DNA from: Periconia sp. R9002
Taxonomy: Eukaryota > Ascomycota > Dothideomycetes > Pleosporales > Periconiaceae
Assembly (NCBI GenBank): GCA_023627715.1
Contig: JAMAHW010000028.1
Location: 186,001-250,000, forward strand
Direction of reading: 5' to 3'
Length of the DNA: 64,000 nt
Shown here: positions 21,798 to 32,789 of the stretch, in pieces
Layout: each line of letters starts with the position of its first letter
How positions within the stretch are numbered: position 1 is the first letter of the stretch
Translations under genes and position numbers: made by a program
The notes under the pieces: model-generated
The model's database searches: none
Told to the model about the DNA's origin: nothing
What the model saw: only the letters and a program-made list of their open reading frames with translations

Positions 21798-23288
21798 ATG
21801 GCCGACCCTCTGTACGAATTACTGATCCCTTACTTTGACGCCCAAGATGCGCAATCCACCCGCCCGTCACCCACCGACCCCGTCACCCTTCAATACCTTG
21901 CGCGTCTAACCACGCTGCCCGTGGAATCTCTCCACTCCTCCGAGCCCCAATCGCTATCTCAAAGCTCCCAATCCATTCTGCGCTCCCTTCAGGCCCTCTC
22001 GAAACGCTCCCACAGAGCCATCATATCCTCCAACGACCACCTGTCCCATCTCCGCACCGTCCTCCCCAACATCGCTCACAATGCTGCAACCATACACTCC
22101 CAGCTCCCACAGCTGGACACGGCTGCTCAGTCTTTTGCTGAAAAATACAGCAAGAGCGCCGAAAACCCCATCTTGGACCGCCGGCGAAAGGCCATGCTGC
22201 TAGCCCGCAACATCGACCGAGTATCTGATGTACTCGACCTACCAAATCTGCTGTCCTCTGCTATATCCTCCTCTTCCACCGCAACTACCCAATCCTCCAC
22301 CACCGCTTCGTCCACCGTAGCCAATGCTAATTATGCATCCGCTCTCGATCTTTATGCGCACATCAAACGCCTCTACACCCTCTACCCAAACTCACAGCTC
22401 ATCTCCACCCTCTCCGCCCAGGCAGAGCAAGAGATGAAGTCCATGACCACCAATCTCATTACCTCGCTCCAATCCCAGGGAATCAAACTGGCAGGAGCCA
22501 TGCGCACCATCGGCTGGTTGCGCCGCGTCGCACCCGAGCTTGACGAAGCCTGGTCCACCCGACAGAGCAGCATAGGCAGTGGAGAAGGTAGCTTGGGTGC
22601 TCTCTTCCTAGTATGCCGATTAGCTTGCCTGGAAAGCATGCTGGCAGCGCTCGATCCTCTCAGAGAACTCGCAGACCAAGAATCCTCCAAGAGAGATAAC
22701 GCACCCAACGCCGCAGACAAAGCATCCTGGGCACAAGGCCAACAAACCGAAAAGTACCTCAAGAAATATCTAGAAATTTTCCGTGAGCAGTCCTTTGCCA
22801 TAATATCAATGTATAAGTCCATATTTCCTTCCGCCTTACCTGCACCTGGATCCTTGGATGAAACCTCCACGACTACTGCTGCTACCACCACCCCTCCGTC
22901 AGACCCCTCTCAACCCATCCCCTCGGCCCTTGCAACCTTTCCCCTCCACCTCATCCAAACCCTCTTCGAAACCCTCCAAACCTACCTCCCGAACGTCACC
23001 GACCGCTCGAGCCGCGACTCTCTCCTCACCCAAGTCTTGTACTGCGCGGGCTCGCTAGGGAGACTAGGTGCAGATTTTAGCATGATGATCGCGCTACTGG
23101 AAGAAGAGCTCCGAAGTCACGATGAAGAAGGCTCCGATGATGATGAGAGCAGCAACGACGAGATTGCCGACGTGGAAGTCGACGAGGAGTGGGTTGAAGT
23201 GATGAAGAAGCATCGTGTGCAGGCCAGTCGGTTGGAGCTGTTGGCGTCGGGTGTCGGGACGGGGAATCGCGTTACTAGTCCTGTGTAG
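21798..23288 (+). CDS. COG8: conserved oligomeric Golgi complex subunit 8
   Basis: Subunit of the COG tether (lobe B) that acts in retrograde traffic within the Golgi. 496 aa in a single exon, matching the Dor1-like family. Recognisable parts are the N-terminal LYELLIPYFDAQ, the coiled-coil region about 55-130 (SILRSLQALSKRSHRAI, then TVLPNIAHNAATI), and AMLLARNIDRVSDVLDLPNLL near 135-160. The Ser/Thr-rich insert at about 160-180 is likely a disordered loop. The C-terminus is acidic (about 440-470). The frame is open upstream to 21555 but contains no ATG before 21798, which fixes the start. Confidence 0.92.
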   Translation: MADPLYELLIPYFDAQDAQSTRPSPTDPVTLQYLARLTTLPVESLHSSEPQSLSQSSQSILRSLQALSKRSHRAIISSNDHLSHLRTVLPNIAHNAATIHSQLPQLDTAAQSFAEKYSKSAENPILDRRRKAMLLARNIDRVSDVLDLPNLLSSAISSSSTATTQSSTTASSTVANANYASALDLYAHIKRLYTLYPNSQLISTLSAQAEQEMKSMTTNLITSLQSQGIKLAGAMRTIGWLRRVAPELDEAWSTRQSSIGSGEGSLGALFLVCRLACLESMLAALDPLRELADQESSKRDNAPNAADKASWAQGQQTEKYLKKYLEIFREQSFAIISMYKSIFPSALPAPGSLDETSTTTAATTTPPSDPSQPIPSALATFPLHLIQTLFETLQTYLPNVTDRSSRDSLLTQVLYCAGSLGRLGADFSMMIALLEEELRSHDEEGSDDDESSNDEIADVEVDEEWVEVMKKHRVQASRLELLASGVGTGNRVTSPV

Positions 23289-24091
23289 TGATATCCATTT
23301 AGCTTCATCTATTCATTTCATCTACTATACCCCGGTCCCATTCTTCCCCCTCTAGTCGAGCTAAATTACATATGTACACACATGAGGTGAAGACGTGTTT
23401 TTTATTGGTGTCTTCCCTAAACAAGTTACGTCGTTGCTGAGCTGATTGCGTCTTCAGCGGATCTCTGCTGTGGATGTTCCCGAGATGTATATCAAATCCA
23501 AGATTCGATAATAGATATTTGTTTGCCTACATACGTAATTAGGGGATGACAGACGTGGCGGTCGCGGAAATGGGGCGTTTGGAACCCAGTATGCGAGAGA
23601 GTTGTTTCCTTCTGGAAGGATAGAGTGAAACTTTTGGAAAGTCTGGAACAGCATTAATGCCTGAAGTCGCTTTTCAATGTAAAATCAATAGAAACACAAG
23701 GGATGCTTGCCTGCCTAGTTATCTACCCACTGTCCCGCGGCTAGCCCTACCAAGTAAACCGTGCACACTATGCAAACCTTAATACAACTTCGCTGCTTCG
23801 TAGCCCCTGCCCTTTCAGGCGCTCACTCCATCGCTACGTTTGCGACCATTTGCGACAAGCCCCAGCAAGCGCGCCTGGGCGCTGCCTACGCCTCATCCAA
23901 ATATGGCAAACGATGTCCACAGTCACTGATACTTTCTGTTTCCTTCGATTCTCGTCCTACCTTCGCAGCACTTACATATCCCCACACGAATCCAGAGAAG
24001 TAGCTGTCGCGCGCGCGCGTAGAGGAACACAAACGAACATTTCACAAGAGCGTAGCAAAGAGAGCACTACATACCTCCCAGAAGCATCACC
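23289..24091. other. intergenic, 0.8 kb
   Basis: 3' region of COG8 and 5' region of the four-helix membrane protein gene. Nothing else is seen. Confidence 0.5.
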
Positions 24092-25197
24092 ATGGAGGTT
24101 AAGAGAGGCAAGCGCCTCTTCCTCCTCCTCATCCCGGCAACTCTCCTCACGATCCCTCTCTCCCTCTTGGTCTTTCTCCTCGACCGCATCGCCTCCAGCT
24201 TGATCTCGTCGAACCTGAGCCGCAACCTCTACACTGGCTCACCCCGCTTCCAGCGCCCAGATACAAACGCCTCCGTCCCTATCTATACATACACCACCCC
24301 CACCTCCGCAATCATTGGCGCGTGTATAATCGCACTGGGGGTCGGGGTGCTTAGCTGGGGCGGCATCTTCGAGCTGAGGAAGAAGCAGGGTGCGAGCAGG
24401 CGGTACGAGCGCGCTTGGGCGTGGTTCGTGCTGGTGTGCAATATTATAGGTGCGGCCTTGTGCATTGGGGTTTTAGTGTGGACAAGCGTGGTGATTGGGG
24501 GTGAGGATGGGTGGACGCGGAAGGAAGATTTGAGGTCAGGTAGTGACGATGACTTCCGAAGTGAGTCGTCGAGGGATGTGAAAAGATTGACGAGGGAGAC
24601 GTGGAGTTGTAGTCTGAGCGGAATTTTCGGCGCGGATGCGGGCTGGACGGGGAGTGTTTGCGGGCTTTCGGTACGTTGTATACACTCCCTACACATCCAA
24701 TCCATGCGGAATGTATACCAGACGACTAGACTTCATATTTCTATGCGCACCCCAACTCGTAAACCGCAAAAACACCTAACAGAAATCTACAGAAAGCAAC
24801 CCGGTTCCTCCTCATCCCCCTGTCCCTGTCCCTCCTCCTAACCCTCTTCTCCATCTACATCCTCGCGCGCGACCGCGGCGGCATAAAATGGCTTTTCGGC
24901 GGCCAAGAGCGCTACACCGCTTTCAACAACGTCTACGAAATGAACGCCAACCATGATCCTAGGGCCGGCCCTACACCGTATCAACAGCCACCGCCCATGT
25001 ACTACTCTTACCCGCAGCCGCCGCCGCCGGGTATGTACGGGCAGCAGCAATATGTGCCGTACGGCCAACCAGGCATGTATGCTCCGCCCGGCCCTCCTGG
25101 ACCGCAGTATAGTCAGGGTGCACAGAATATGCAGGGTGTGCCCGCTGCGATGCAGCCCAAGAATCCTGGGGTGGAAGAGAGGGGCGTGTTGAGATAG
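24092..25197 (+). CDS. four-helix membrane protein with Pro/Tyr/Gly-rich tail
   Basis: Unrecognised family. Exons 24092-24670 and 24793-25197 join in phase 0 to give 327 aa. Predicted membrane segments by eye are residues about 9-30, 72-93, 107-131 and, at the start of exon 2, about 197-216. Helices 1-2 and 3-4 enclose two loops, the second long and acidic with a CSLSGIFGADAGW stretch. After helix 4 a cytosolic tail of about 85 residues is rich in Pro, Tyr, Gly and Gln (YYSYPQPPPPGMYGQQQ). The topology resembles tetraspan fungal cortex proteins, but no specific motif supports a name. The ATG at 24092 has a good CACC context. Confidence 0.75.
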
Positions 25198-25807
25198 TTA
25201 GATGTCTAGTTATTGTGTAGGCGTATGCTGGGATGTGATCTCCTTTAACATGAAATTGAATTTGACCATCGCAGAGTATTGCTACCCTGGGTATCGACAC
25301 AGGTAGGGGAAACACTTGGCAACGTCCTCGGCCAGGACAATCCTTCACCATATATAACCATTACGACAACAATTGCCTGTGTGTCCGTCCTGGCCGAGGT
25401 CGTTGCCGGGTTTTTTTTTCTGCCTGCGTCGATACCCCGAGTAGTACAATACTCTACGATGATTCACTGGTAGTTTTCATAGCCAATACGACACGTTGGC
25501 GATCCTTATTGCCTCTAGGCCCCCTCATGCTTCAGCTGCACGTAGCAGACATCGCATCGAAATGCGCAAATTGCGCTGTTTCTGCGCCTGGAAATGAAGT
25601 TTACTTGACAAAGAAACCTCGCTACCATCCACCAAAAGGAAGGTGTGACTAATATTCTTTGTTGGTTTGCACAGACATCTAACCCGTCAGAAGATATTTC
25701 TTTATTCATACATTGCCAAATCACTAGAGCTCCCAAGCTTCATTCCCGCACCAGACCGGCTGCCTTGCGTTCCACTCTTACAGTACCGAACACGCACAAA
25801 CAAAACA
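25198..25807. other. intergenic, carries a MITE-like element
   Basis: A 0.6-kb gap between two membrane protein genes. Its main content is the inverted-repeat element at 25266-25464. Confidence 0.6.
25266..25464. mobile_element. MITE-like element with about 75-bp terminal inverted repeats
   Basis: The left arm (from CGCAGAGTATTG, with GGTATCGACACAGG and CGTCCTCGGCCAGGAC) is matched by the reverse complement of the right arm (TAGAGTATTG, GGTATCGACGCAGG, CGACCTCGGCCAGGAC). A core of about 40 bp, AT-rich, separates them and there is no coding capacity. The arms differ at about 10-15 positions, so the insertion is not recent. A clear target-site duplication was not found. A third copy of the arm lies at 45425-45505. 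Confidence 0.75.
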
Positions 25808-27386
25808 ATGTCCAGAAACAGGAGAAAAGCCCCGGGACGCAAAAGCCCCGTTGACGAGTGGACACTTCACAGAGAGATGGAGTTGGACGACACCGATATT
25901 TCGGGGACCGGTTCTTTCACGAACGATGACTTTTACGAACGCAATTTCTCCAATGATAAAGCTTCGAAGGGCAGCCACTCTTCCAAAATCCACTCTCCTC
26001 AAGACCACCCGTCCGCGCGCAGCAAGACCAGGCCAACATGCAAAAATCCAGCGAACGTATCAGGTAATGAACCGCAGGAGGATGATTTTACCCGTACGCA
26101 GTATATCTGGGATGTTCTCCGGGACGTGCTCGATAATCCCGTCGTGCTGTATGTACTGAAGATTATCCTTGGCTACCTCATCACTATATCCCTGGCCTGT
26201 ATGATTCCTGGTTTGTCGTCCTTCCCCCGAGCTGCTGGAATGTGTCCCACTCAAGGTTTCGGTCTGCTGGGAAATGGGAGCGATACGGCTTTGGGGTGTG
26301 GGGTGTGGCCGCTCAAGGATTACGTCAGGGGTATGCCTAGCTGCAATCCTATAATAAATGACTTGCAAGTGGTGAAGGAGGGAAACGAAAAAAGGGAAGT
26401 TGGGATTACGGAGGACGAGGAAGAGGCGAAGAATACGGTAGCAGCCATGTCCAAAGATGTAAAACGTATCCAGAAGGACAGCCCCATAACAAATATCGAA
26501 TTGGTACAAGAGAAAGACGTACAAAAAGCGGTGTCAATCATATTTGATGGTGCAAAACGTCTACGGGAGGACACAAAAGGATGCTACACACTTGTCAACC
26601 AATACACCATTGCAGGAAGCCGCCTCTTCATTTTACTAAATGAGGTGAAGTGGGGCACCTTACAAAATCGGGAGGAGATAGCTAATAGTCTTCTGGCCGT
26701 TTACAACCTGCTAGACCGTTTGAGTGAGTATGTGACTCCCATTTCTTGACAAAGTTCCCGCATCGTACTAATCAGAACCACCCAGTTCGATTGCCGGATT
26801 TACTTCCACAGTTAATATGATAGTTGCGCTAGTCCAGGCGCACAATCAGTATCTCCATGAATCGATCAGAAAAGTCGATAAGGGCGATGGTAGACGTATG
26901 AATGAGCAACAAGCGAGATTGATTGCACATAAGTTTTTCAATCCCATGTTGGGGTGGAACCAAACTGTCGAACGCGCTCAACATGATGCTAGCAAAGTCC
27001 GATCGGGTTTGAATGAGTTGAAACAAATTCTTGACAAGCTCTACAGTGCTACCATTGACGACACTCGAATCAACAAGGACGCTCGTGCTGTTCTGACCTC
27101 AGGCAAGGATCTGGGCGTTCGCACTAAACTTTTGAATTTATTCTCAAACGAGCAACAATTAAAGCAACAGATAAAATCTGATATGGAATACGAGACCCTT
27201 CGCGCAATCCATGAGGTTTATCAGTACTTCCAAAAGGGATTGGCCGAGGCCAACTCCGGGTTAAACGCGTACTATACGTATTACTCAGATCTTAAACAGC
27301 TGCAAGATACATTCGCTGCTGGTCCATCTGCACTTAGGACCGAGAGCATAGAGCTGCTCGTCCAGCTCATCCGGGAGAGGATTTAG
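25808..27386 (+). CDS. hypothetical membrane-anchored protein, 506 aa
   Basis: I do not recognise a family. Exons 25808-26727 and 26786-27386 join in phase 2. The 58-bp intron has a TACTAAT branch point near 26767 and a CAG acceptor. Residues 1-110 are disordered and charged. A membrane segment follows at about 123-145 (VLKIILGYLITISLACMI), and a further hydrophobic patch sits across the splice junction (GFTSTVNMIVALV). The rest, about 200-506, is helical and Gln/Lys/Glu-rich with coiled-coil character. The ATG at 25808 is preceded by ACA, a good fungal context; the frame extends upstream but with poor context. The layout suggests an organelle-membrane or plasma-membrane scaffold; this is inference only. 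Confidence 0.75.
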
Positions 27387-28059
27387 AATATGGATGAGCG
27401 CGCTGAAAACGCAAGGCATGCTTCTGGGGGAAATTGGGCAGGGCAAAAGTGGTGAGTAGGCTGGGTGTTTTTGCAATTGTACTTTCTCAGTTTGAAAAAA
27501 CGGTCAATAAAGAATCCATCTTGTTTTGTTCTCGAAAATTCACTCAAGCCTGTGCGCATACAATCAGGCATCATTTGCGTATCGAAAGTTTGTCTATCAT
27601 TGTGAGGATTTGTGCACAACATCCGCAGTATCCACTTGGGAACATTTCGGAGTAGTTGTGTATATGTATACTTCTAGTCCTGTAATGAAGGACAATTGTC
27701 ATGTGCTCAAGGTAGTATATCTGTTTATGACCAGACACTCGCTGATGTGACGTTGGTCTTTCCTTCCCGCGTCGCTCTTTCCACGCACGTCATATGCAAC
27801 TACTACATTGGGAAGTAGATGATTCGCCATGTCCACTTTCGCGGAGACGGAGACCAGCTGGTCAAAACCCTCTCGCTGCTCGTCTCTTCTTCTTGACATC
27901 ACCCAACAAGCAACGTTATCGAGCAACATCACTACCCCCATCAAGCTCCTTATTCTTGTTCTGCACTTTCACGCACGAGCATTGTTTGCTATCCCCATCC
28001 TCGTTCCTGTTTGTTGCATCTCCTCTTCGCGCATATCTGGAACATCACTGGCCCCCAGC
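27387..28059. other. intergenic, 0.67 kb
   Basis: Promoter and pyrimidine-rich leader of the CBM18 gene on the right. Nothing else is supported. Confidence 0.5.
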
Positions 28060-29387
28060 ATGCATTCATCTCTCTTATACGCGTCCCTGGCCTTGTGTGC
28101 CTCAGCCACGCGTGTACTGCCACCCACTGGCTCTCAGCAGTGGAACTTCACCCTCGAAGCCAAGGGCAAAGTGTCTGGCCCCGTTGGCCAGTTTTCTAAT
28201 GGGCAAAACCGGATTGGCGGCAATTACCCTGTTGCTGAGTTCAAGTTTGTGAAACTTGGGAACGACAAAACAGGCGGTGTGGTGTTCGACTCCAAGAATC
28301 GTGGATGTATCATCACAACACCCCCGACTACGCAATGGCAGTGCGATCAGGGCAGGGCAGGTACGTTTCAATGCTGCAGTGTCAAAAACCCCTGCTCTTT
28401 ACGTGTGCTGATGTCGATTGTGAAGCGTCGCCCGGCTGGGATTTTGATTGCGGAAACCAGTTGCTCTACCACGGCTCGTCAGCATTCTGGGCATGTCCAG
28501 TCAATGACAAGGGCGAGTGGAACATCTACGTCTCGCCCAATTTTGGACAGAACAAGTGCACTCCCATCACTTTGTCGATCCGTGGCGGGGCTTTGAGACC
28601 AACGGGCTGTGCGAAACAACCATTTGTCTCTACCGGGACATCACCCGTACACCCTTACAACCCGAAAACGTCTCCCCCCAAATCAATCCAGAACAAGCCT
28701 CCTCACTCCCCCATCCCAATGAATCCAAAGCCTTCTCCGTCCAGCCAGGCCCCTGTCAAGCCATCGCCATCGCCATCTAGCTATATGGTCAAGCCCAAGC
28801 CCAAGCCTGTCCCGTCGTCCTATGGTCGCCCATCAGCTTCATTGTCTAGGCCCTCGACTACACCCTCTCGCTCAGGTCTTCCGATTCCCAAGATCCAGGG
28901 AAAGCTGATCACATCTCCCGATGGTACATGTGGAGCTCGAACCAACTATACGTGCGTCGGATTCAGGCTTGGGTCTTGCTGCAGTCATTTCGGCTGGTGT
29001 GGCGCAACAACTCCCTTTTGCGGATTGGGATGCCAAACAGGCTATGGCAAATGTGACGTCTTTATCCCAGAGTACCAATCTTCACGCCCTTCAAAGACGA
29101 GCTCTTCTCTCGCGAAACCTTTGACAAGCTCCTTGACCACTGCACACCCAACAGCAACGCCTCATCCCAAACACGAAGATGACGAGGACTGCTACTGCCA
29201 CGACGGCTGCTCAGATGACGGGAGTGATGACGAAGATGAATATGAATCGCCCCTCTTCGAGCCACCCAACAAACATGGGGAGGAAGCCAAGGGGGGTCAT
29301 AAGCATGAATCGAACCCCGACAACAAACACGGTAACTATGCTATCCCTCCCGCACGGTCCCCCAATTTCATGGCATGTCTTGGCTAA
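28060..29387 (+). CDS. secreted cell wall protein: PIR-like domain plus CBM18 chitin-binding module
   Basis: Exons 28060-28360 and 28426-29387 give 420 aa. A signal peptide (MHSSLLYASLALCASA) comes first. Residues about 20-180 resemble the C-terminal cysteine domain of PIR-type wall proteins, with RIGGNYPVAEFKF, GWDFDCGNQLLYHGSS and ACP...NIY...CTPI. A long Pro/Ser linker follows. Then comes a hevein-type CBM18 with all eight cysteines, in the order TCG, YTC, SCC, GWC, FC, GC, KC. The tail is acidic and His-rich. CBM18 binds chitin; PIR-like proteins sit in the wall glucan. A cryptic 3' intron (29335-29403, with a GCTAAC branch) could replace the last codons with two residues and a stop, so the extreme C-terminus is uncertain. 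Confidence 0.85.
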
Positions 29388-30641
29388 CAAGAAGCATGCA
29401 ACACAGACCCATTGTAACTCGCACCCAAGTCGTCCTTAGCGGTTCGGTCGCTCAGTTTACACCAACACAGCATCATGCCTCGCAGGCCACTCGTGTGAGC
29501 CCGATCAGCTCTTTCCCAAATGAAGCAATCCAACAGCACGTTGGGCCAGACTGTGGAAGGCAATGAAGGATTGATGAATTTCTGCTATATGCAGAAGCAG
29601 GTGAAAGGACCGATGGCATGGAGAACTCGACGGCAAGACAGGTGTTTACGGTGGGAAGGAAGGTTTTATATGGTCTGTGGGTTTAGTGTTTCTCTTGGAT
29701 GGGTCAGGCGGCAGCCGACTGAGCAAGTATATGGGAAGGATTAGTTTTACAGCGTTGGAGGGTATGGGGTATAGGTGATGGTGGTTGTTTTGGGCTTTGT
29801 CATCCATTGGTGGGTTTAGTCAGTAGTTTTTGTTGTTTCAATGCTGCAGTTTATTGTTCTTCTTTGTGGTTTGTTTATGGTTATTGGTCAGATGCATTGG
29901 TCGTACGAGTGTTATCTACCATCTGACATGGGCATGGATGAATCGAATGCATGTCAGACGCCTGCAGGTAAAAGTCAGGCTTACAAAGACGGGTGCGGAT
30001 CAGGGTCCACAAAGGATCGCGCTGAGTGATGGGGGAGAACATGTATACAGGTCGCTCAGCCAGCCATGCTCAAAGGTCGGCAAGCCGAGTAGTTCCCGAG
30101 GAGTTCACTTACATACTGTGACGGGTCGGACATAGGTAAAAAGCGGAATGTTTATTAGTGATGGATGGCGTCGGCGTTAATGATGTTGATGTGGCTCATG
30201 TCATAGTAGAGTTAAGCTTTGGGGGCCAGACGACTCGGAGCGCGGCGCATGGCTTAGTCACCCCGTTGAAAGTTTGACATGCCGTCATACCCATCATCAA
30301 TCTTTTCTCACTCCCGGCCAACCGTTCTACTCGCTCGTCATGATATGCATCTTTACCGCTCTCCACCCGCTGTCATTAATAACCCTCTGACTGCCCGACT
30401 CCGGTCCTGCCCAATTCCAATATCGTATTGTATTGTACCCACCAAAGGGGTTGATCTAAGATTTTCATCCCAACTGCGCTTAGACGATTGCGGAAAAGAC
30501 TCCGAGCTCACCAATCCGCCCTCAAATCGATTACCGTCCAGGATTGCACGCACCATTTTCGAGCTCGGTACCGGGACGCTATAAGAGTTTGCGTGGGACC
30601 TGCTATTTGGTTTTTCAATTGATAATACTGTGGTCACCAAC
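29388..30641. other. intergenic, 1.25 kb
   Basis: Mostly unassigned. A 62-codon frame at 29841-30029 starts with a signal-peptide-like stretch and is listed under findings. The last 60 bp are the leader of the MFS gene, with a CTATAAG sequence near 30589. Confidence 0.5.
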
Positions 30642-32789
30642 ATGAATGAGGAAGACTATCGCGTCCTCCAGGGGGAAGCAGACGCCGAGCCCGAAAGATT
30701 TACGTCCCCACCACCACCACCAGTCGCCGCTCCATCAAAAGAACAAGAGCTGCAGTCACGGCGGAGTTCAACGTCTTCAGATGCCTCCACATCCACTTCG
30801 TCTTCTACGTCTTCTGCAAGACTAGAAGAGATACGGACCCAGGGAGCCGAGTCCGCGTTACATAGTAGAAGAGGCACTGTATCTTCTACCAGAGGCGATG
30901 GGGGAATTCTATATCGCCATCCGACCGAGCGAAACCCCGAGGCCCTATCCCGAATCGAAACCCACCGTTCTCAACATGCAGGCACAGTCGGCGCTGGCCC
31001 AACAACGTCGCGGATCGTCTCGACCCTCAGTCGTCGGAAGACCCAGCGGCCCCTGCCGGAGATGGGCGCAGGGAAGCCCTATCCACCCACACTCCCCGAC
31101 CGAGAAGAGTATGTGGTCGAGTTCGACGGCGCAGACGACCCCCGCCATGCCCAGAATTGGCCCATGAAGAAGAAGCTGTGCATTGGGGCGGTACTGGCCT
31201 TCAATGCCATGTCGGCGACCATGGGCAGCAGTATCTTCAGCAGCGCAATTCGTCCCGTCGCGCACCAGTTTGGCGTGAGCACGGAAGTTACCACACTAGG
31301 GACTAGCTTTTTTGTTTTCGGCTATGCTTTTGGGCCTTTGGTACGTCGTTTTTCCCCGTCTTCCATGGATGATGTCGAAAATGGTTACTAACGATCAATT
31401 CCTAGATCTGGGCCCCTTTTTCTGAATTGTACGGCCGCAAGCTGCCCCTTTTGGTAGCCGGCTTCGGCTTCGCCGTCTTCAGCGTCGCGGTCGCCGCAGG
31501 CAAAGACCTGCAGACCATTCTGATATGTCGCTTCTTCGGTGGACTCTTCGGGTCCGCACCACTAGCTCTCGTCGCCGCCGTCTTCGCGGATATGTTCAAC
31601 AACAAGCAACGAGGCCTGGCGATAGCCGTTTTCTCCATGACCGTTTTCATGGGCCCACTGCTCGCACCTTTCATTGGAGGCTTCATCACAGAAAGTCACC
31701 TTGGCTGGCGGTGGACTGAGTACATTTCGTCCATCATGGGCTGGACCTCGCTGGTGCTGATGCTCCTTGTTCTGGAGGAAACCTACCCACCCGTAAGTTA
31801 CTTTCTCGCTTCTCTCCCTTCCCCTCGCCCCCTCTATGTCGCTAACCGCATTATAGGTGATCCTCGTCAGCAAAGCCGCTGAATTACGTCGCCGCACTAA
31901 GAATTGGGGAATTCATGCAAAGCTCGAGGAAGTTGAGATAGACTTTCAGGAACTTCTCGTACGCAACGTTTCACGCCCCATGCGAATCCTCTTCACAGAG
32001 CCCATCGTGCTCCTCGTAACCATCTACATGTCTTTTATCTATGGCATCCTCTACCTTTTCCTGACCGCCTACGCGCTCGTCTTCCAAGGAGCATACCACT
32101 TTTCCGCGGGTATTTCTGGGCTCTGCTACTTTGGCCTCGTGGTGGGCGAGCTCCTTGCCTTTTGCGTTGTCGTCTACTCCAATCCGTCGTACGTCCGCAA
32201 ACTCGAGCGCAACGCCAACATTCCCGTCCCCGAATGGCGGCTTCCCACTGCCATCCTCGGCGCACCCCTCTTCGCTGCCGGCCTCTTCTGGTTCGGCTGG
32301 ACCGGCTACCGCGGCAACGTCGTTCACTGGATCGTCCCCGTTCTCTCCGGCATCTTTACCGGCTTTGGCCTCTTCGCCATCTTCCTCTCCCTCATCAACT
32401 ACATCATTGACTCATACCTCATGTTCGCCGCCTCGGCCATCGCTGCCAACACCCTCATGCGTTCCCTCTGCGGCGGCATCTTCCCTTTGTTCGCGACCTA
32501 CATGTTCGAGGGCATGGGGATTGAGTGGGCCAGCACGTTATTGGGCATCCTGGCTGCCGTCTGCATACCCATGCCTGTGCTTTTCTACATGTTTGGCAAG
32601 CGGATCCGCGCGAAGAGCAAGTTTGCGCCCGCGCCGGATATCGAAAAGGAGAAGAGGGAGCGCATGGAGAGCGATGAGGAGGGCAGGATTGGTGGCGGTG
32701 CTGAAGTGGATGCGCCTCCTGCGCAGGGTCCGCGGGCCACCGCGAGCCAGGAGGAGAAGAGGGAAGAGGAGGTAGAGAAGGATAAGTAA
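30642..32789 (+). CDS. MFS transporter, DHA1 drug/polyamine antiporter type
   Basis: Proton-driven exporter of the major facilitator superfamily, probably in the plasma membrane. Substrates of this fungal clade include polyamines and azole-type drugs. Exons 30642-31340, 31406-31792 and 31857-32789 join in phase 0 to give 672 aa. The N-terminal about 170 residues are disordered and Ser/Thr/Pro-rich. Twelve helices follow, the first near residue 186. Motif A is visible as SELYGRKLPLL directly after intron 1. LEETYPP closes the sixth helix at intron 2. The central loop contains NVSRPMRILFTEPIV, a hallmark of this clade, and NTLMRSLCGG lies in helix 11. A charged Glu/Lys tail ends the protein. 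ATG 30642 has a CACCAAC context; upstream in-frame codons lack ATG. Confidence 0.9.

Noticed and set aside
28365..29850. 16-bp identical sequence gtttcaatgctgcagt in the CBM18 intron and near 29835
   Set aside because: Similarity does not extend on either side; likely chance.
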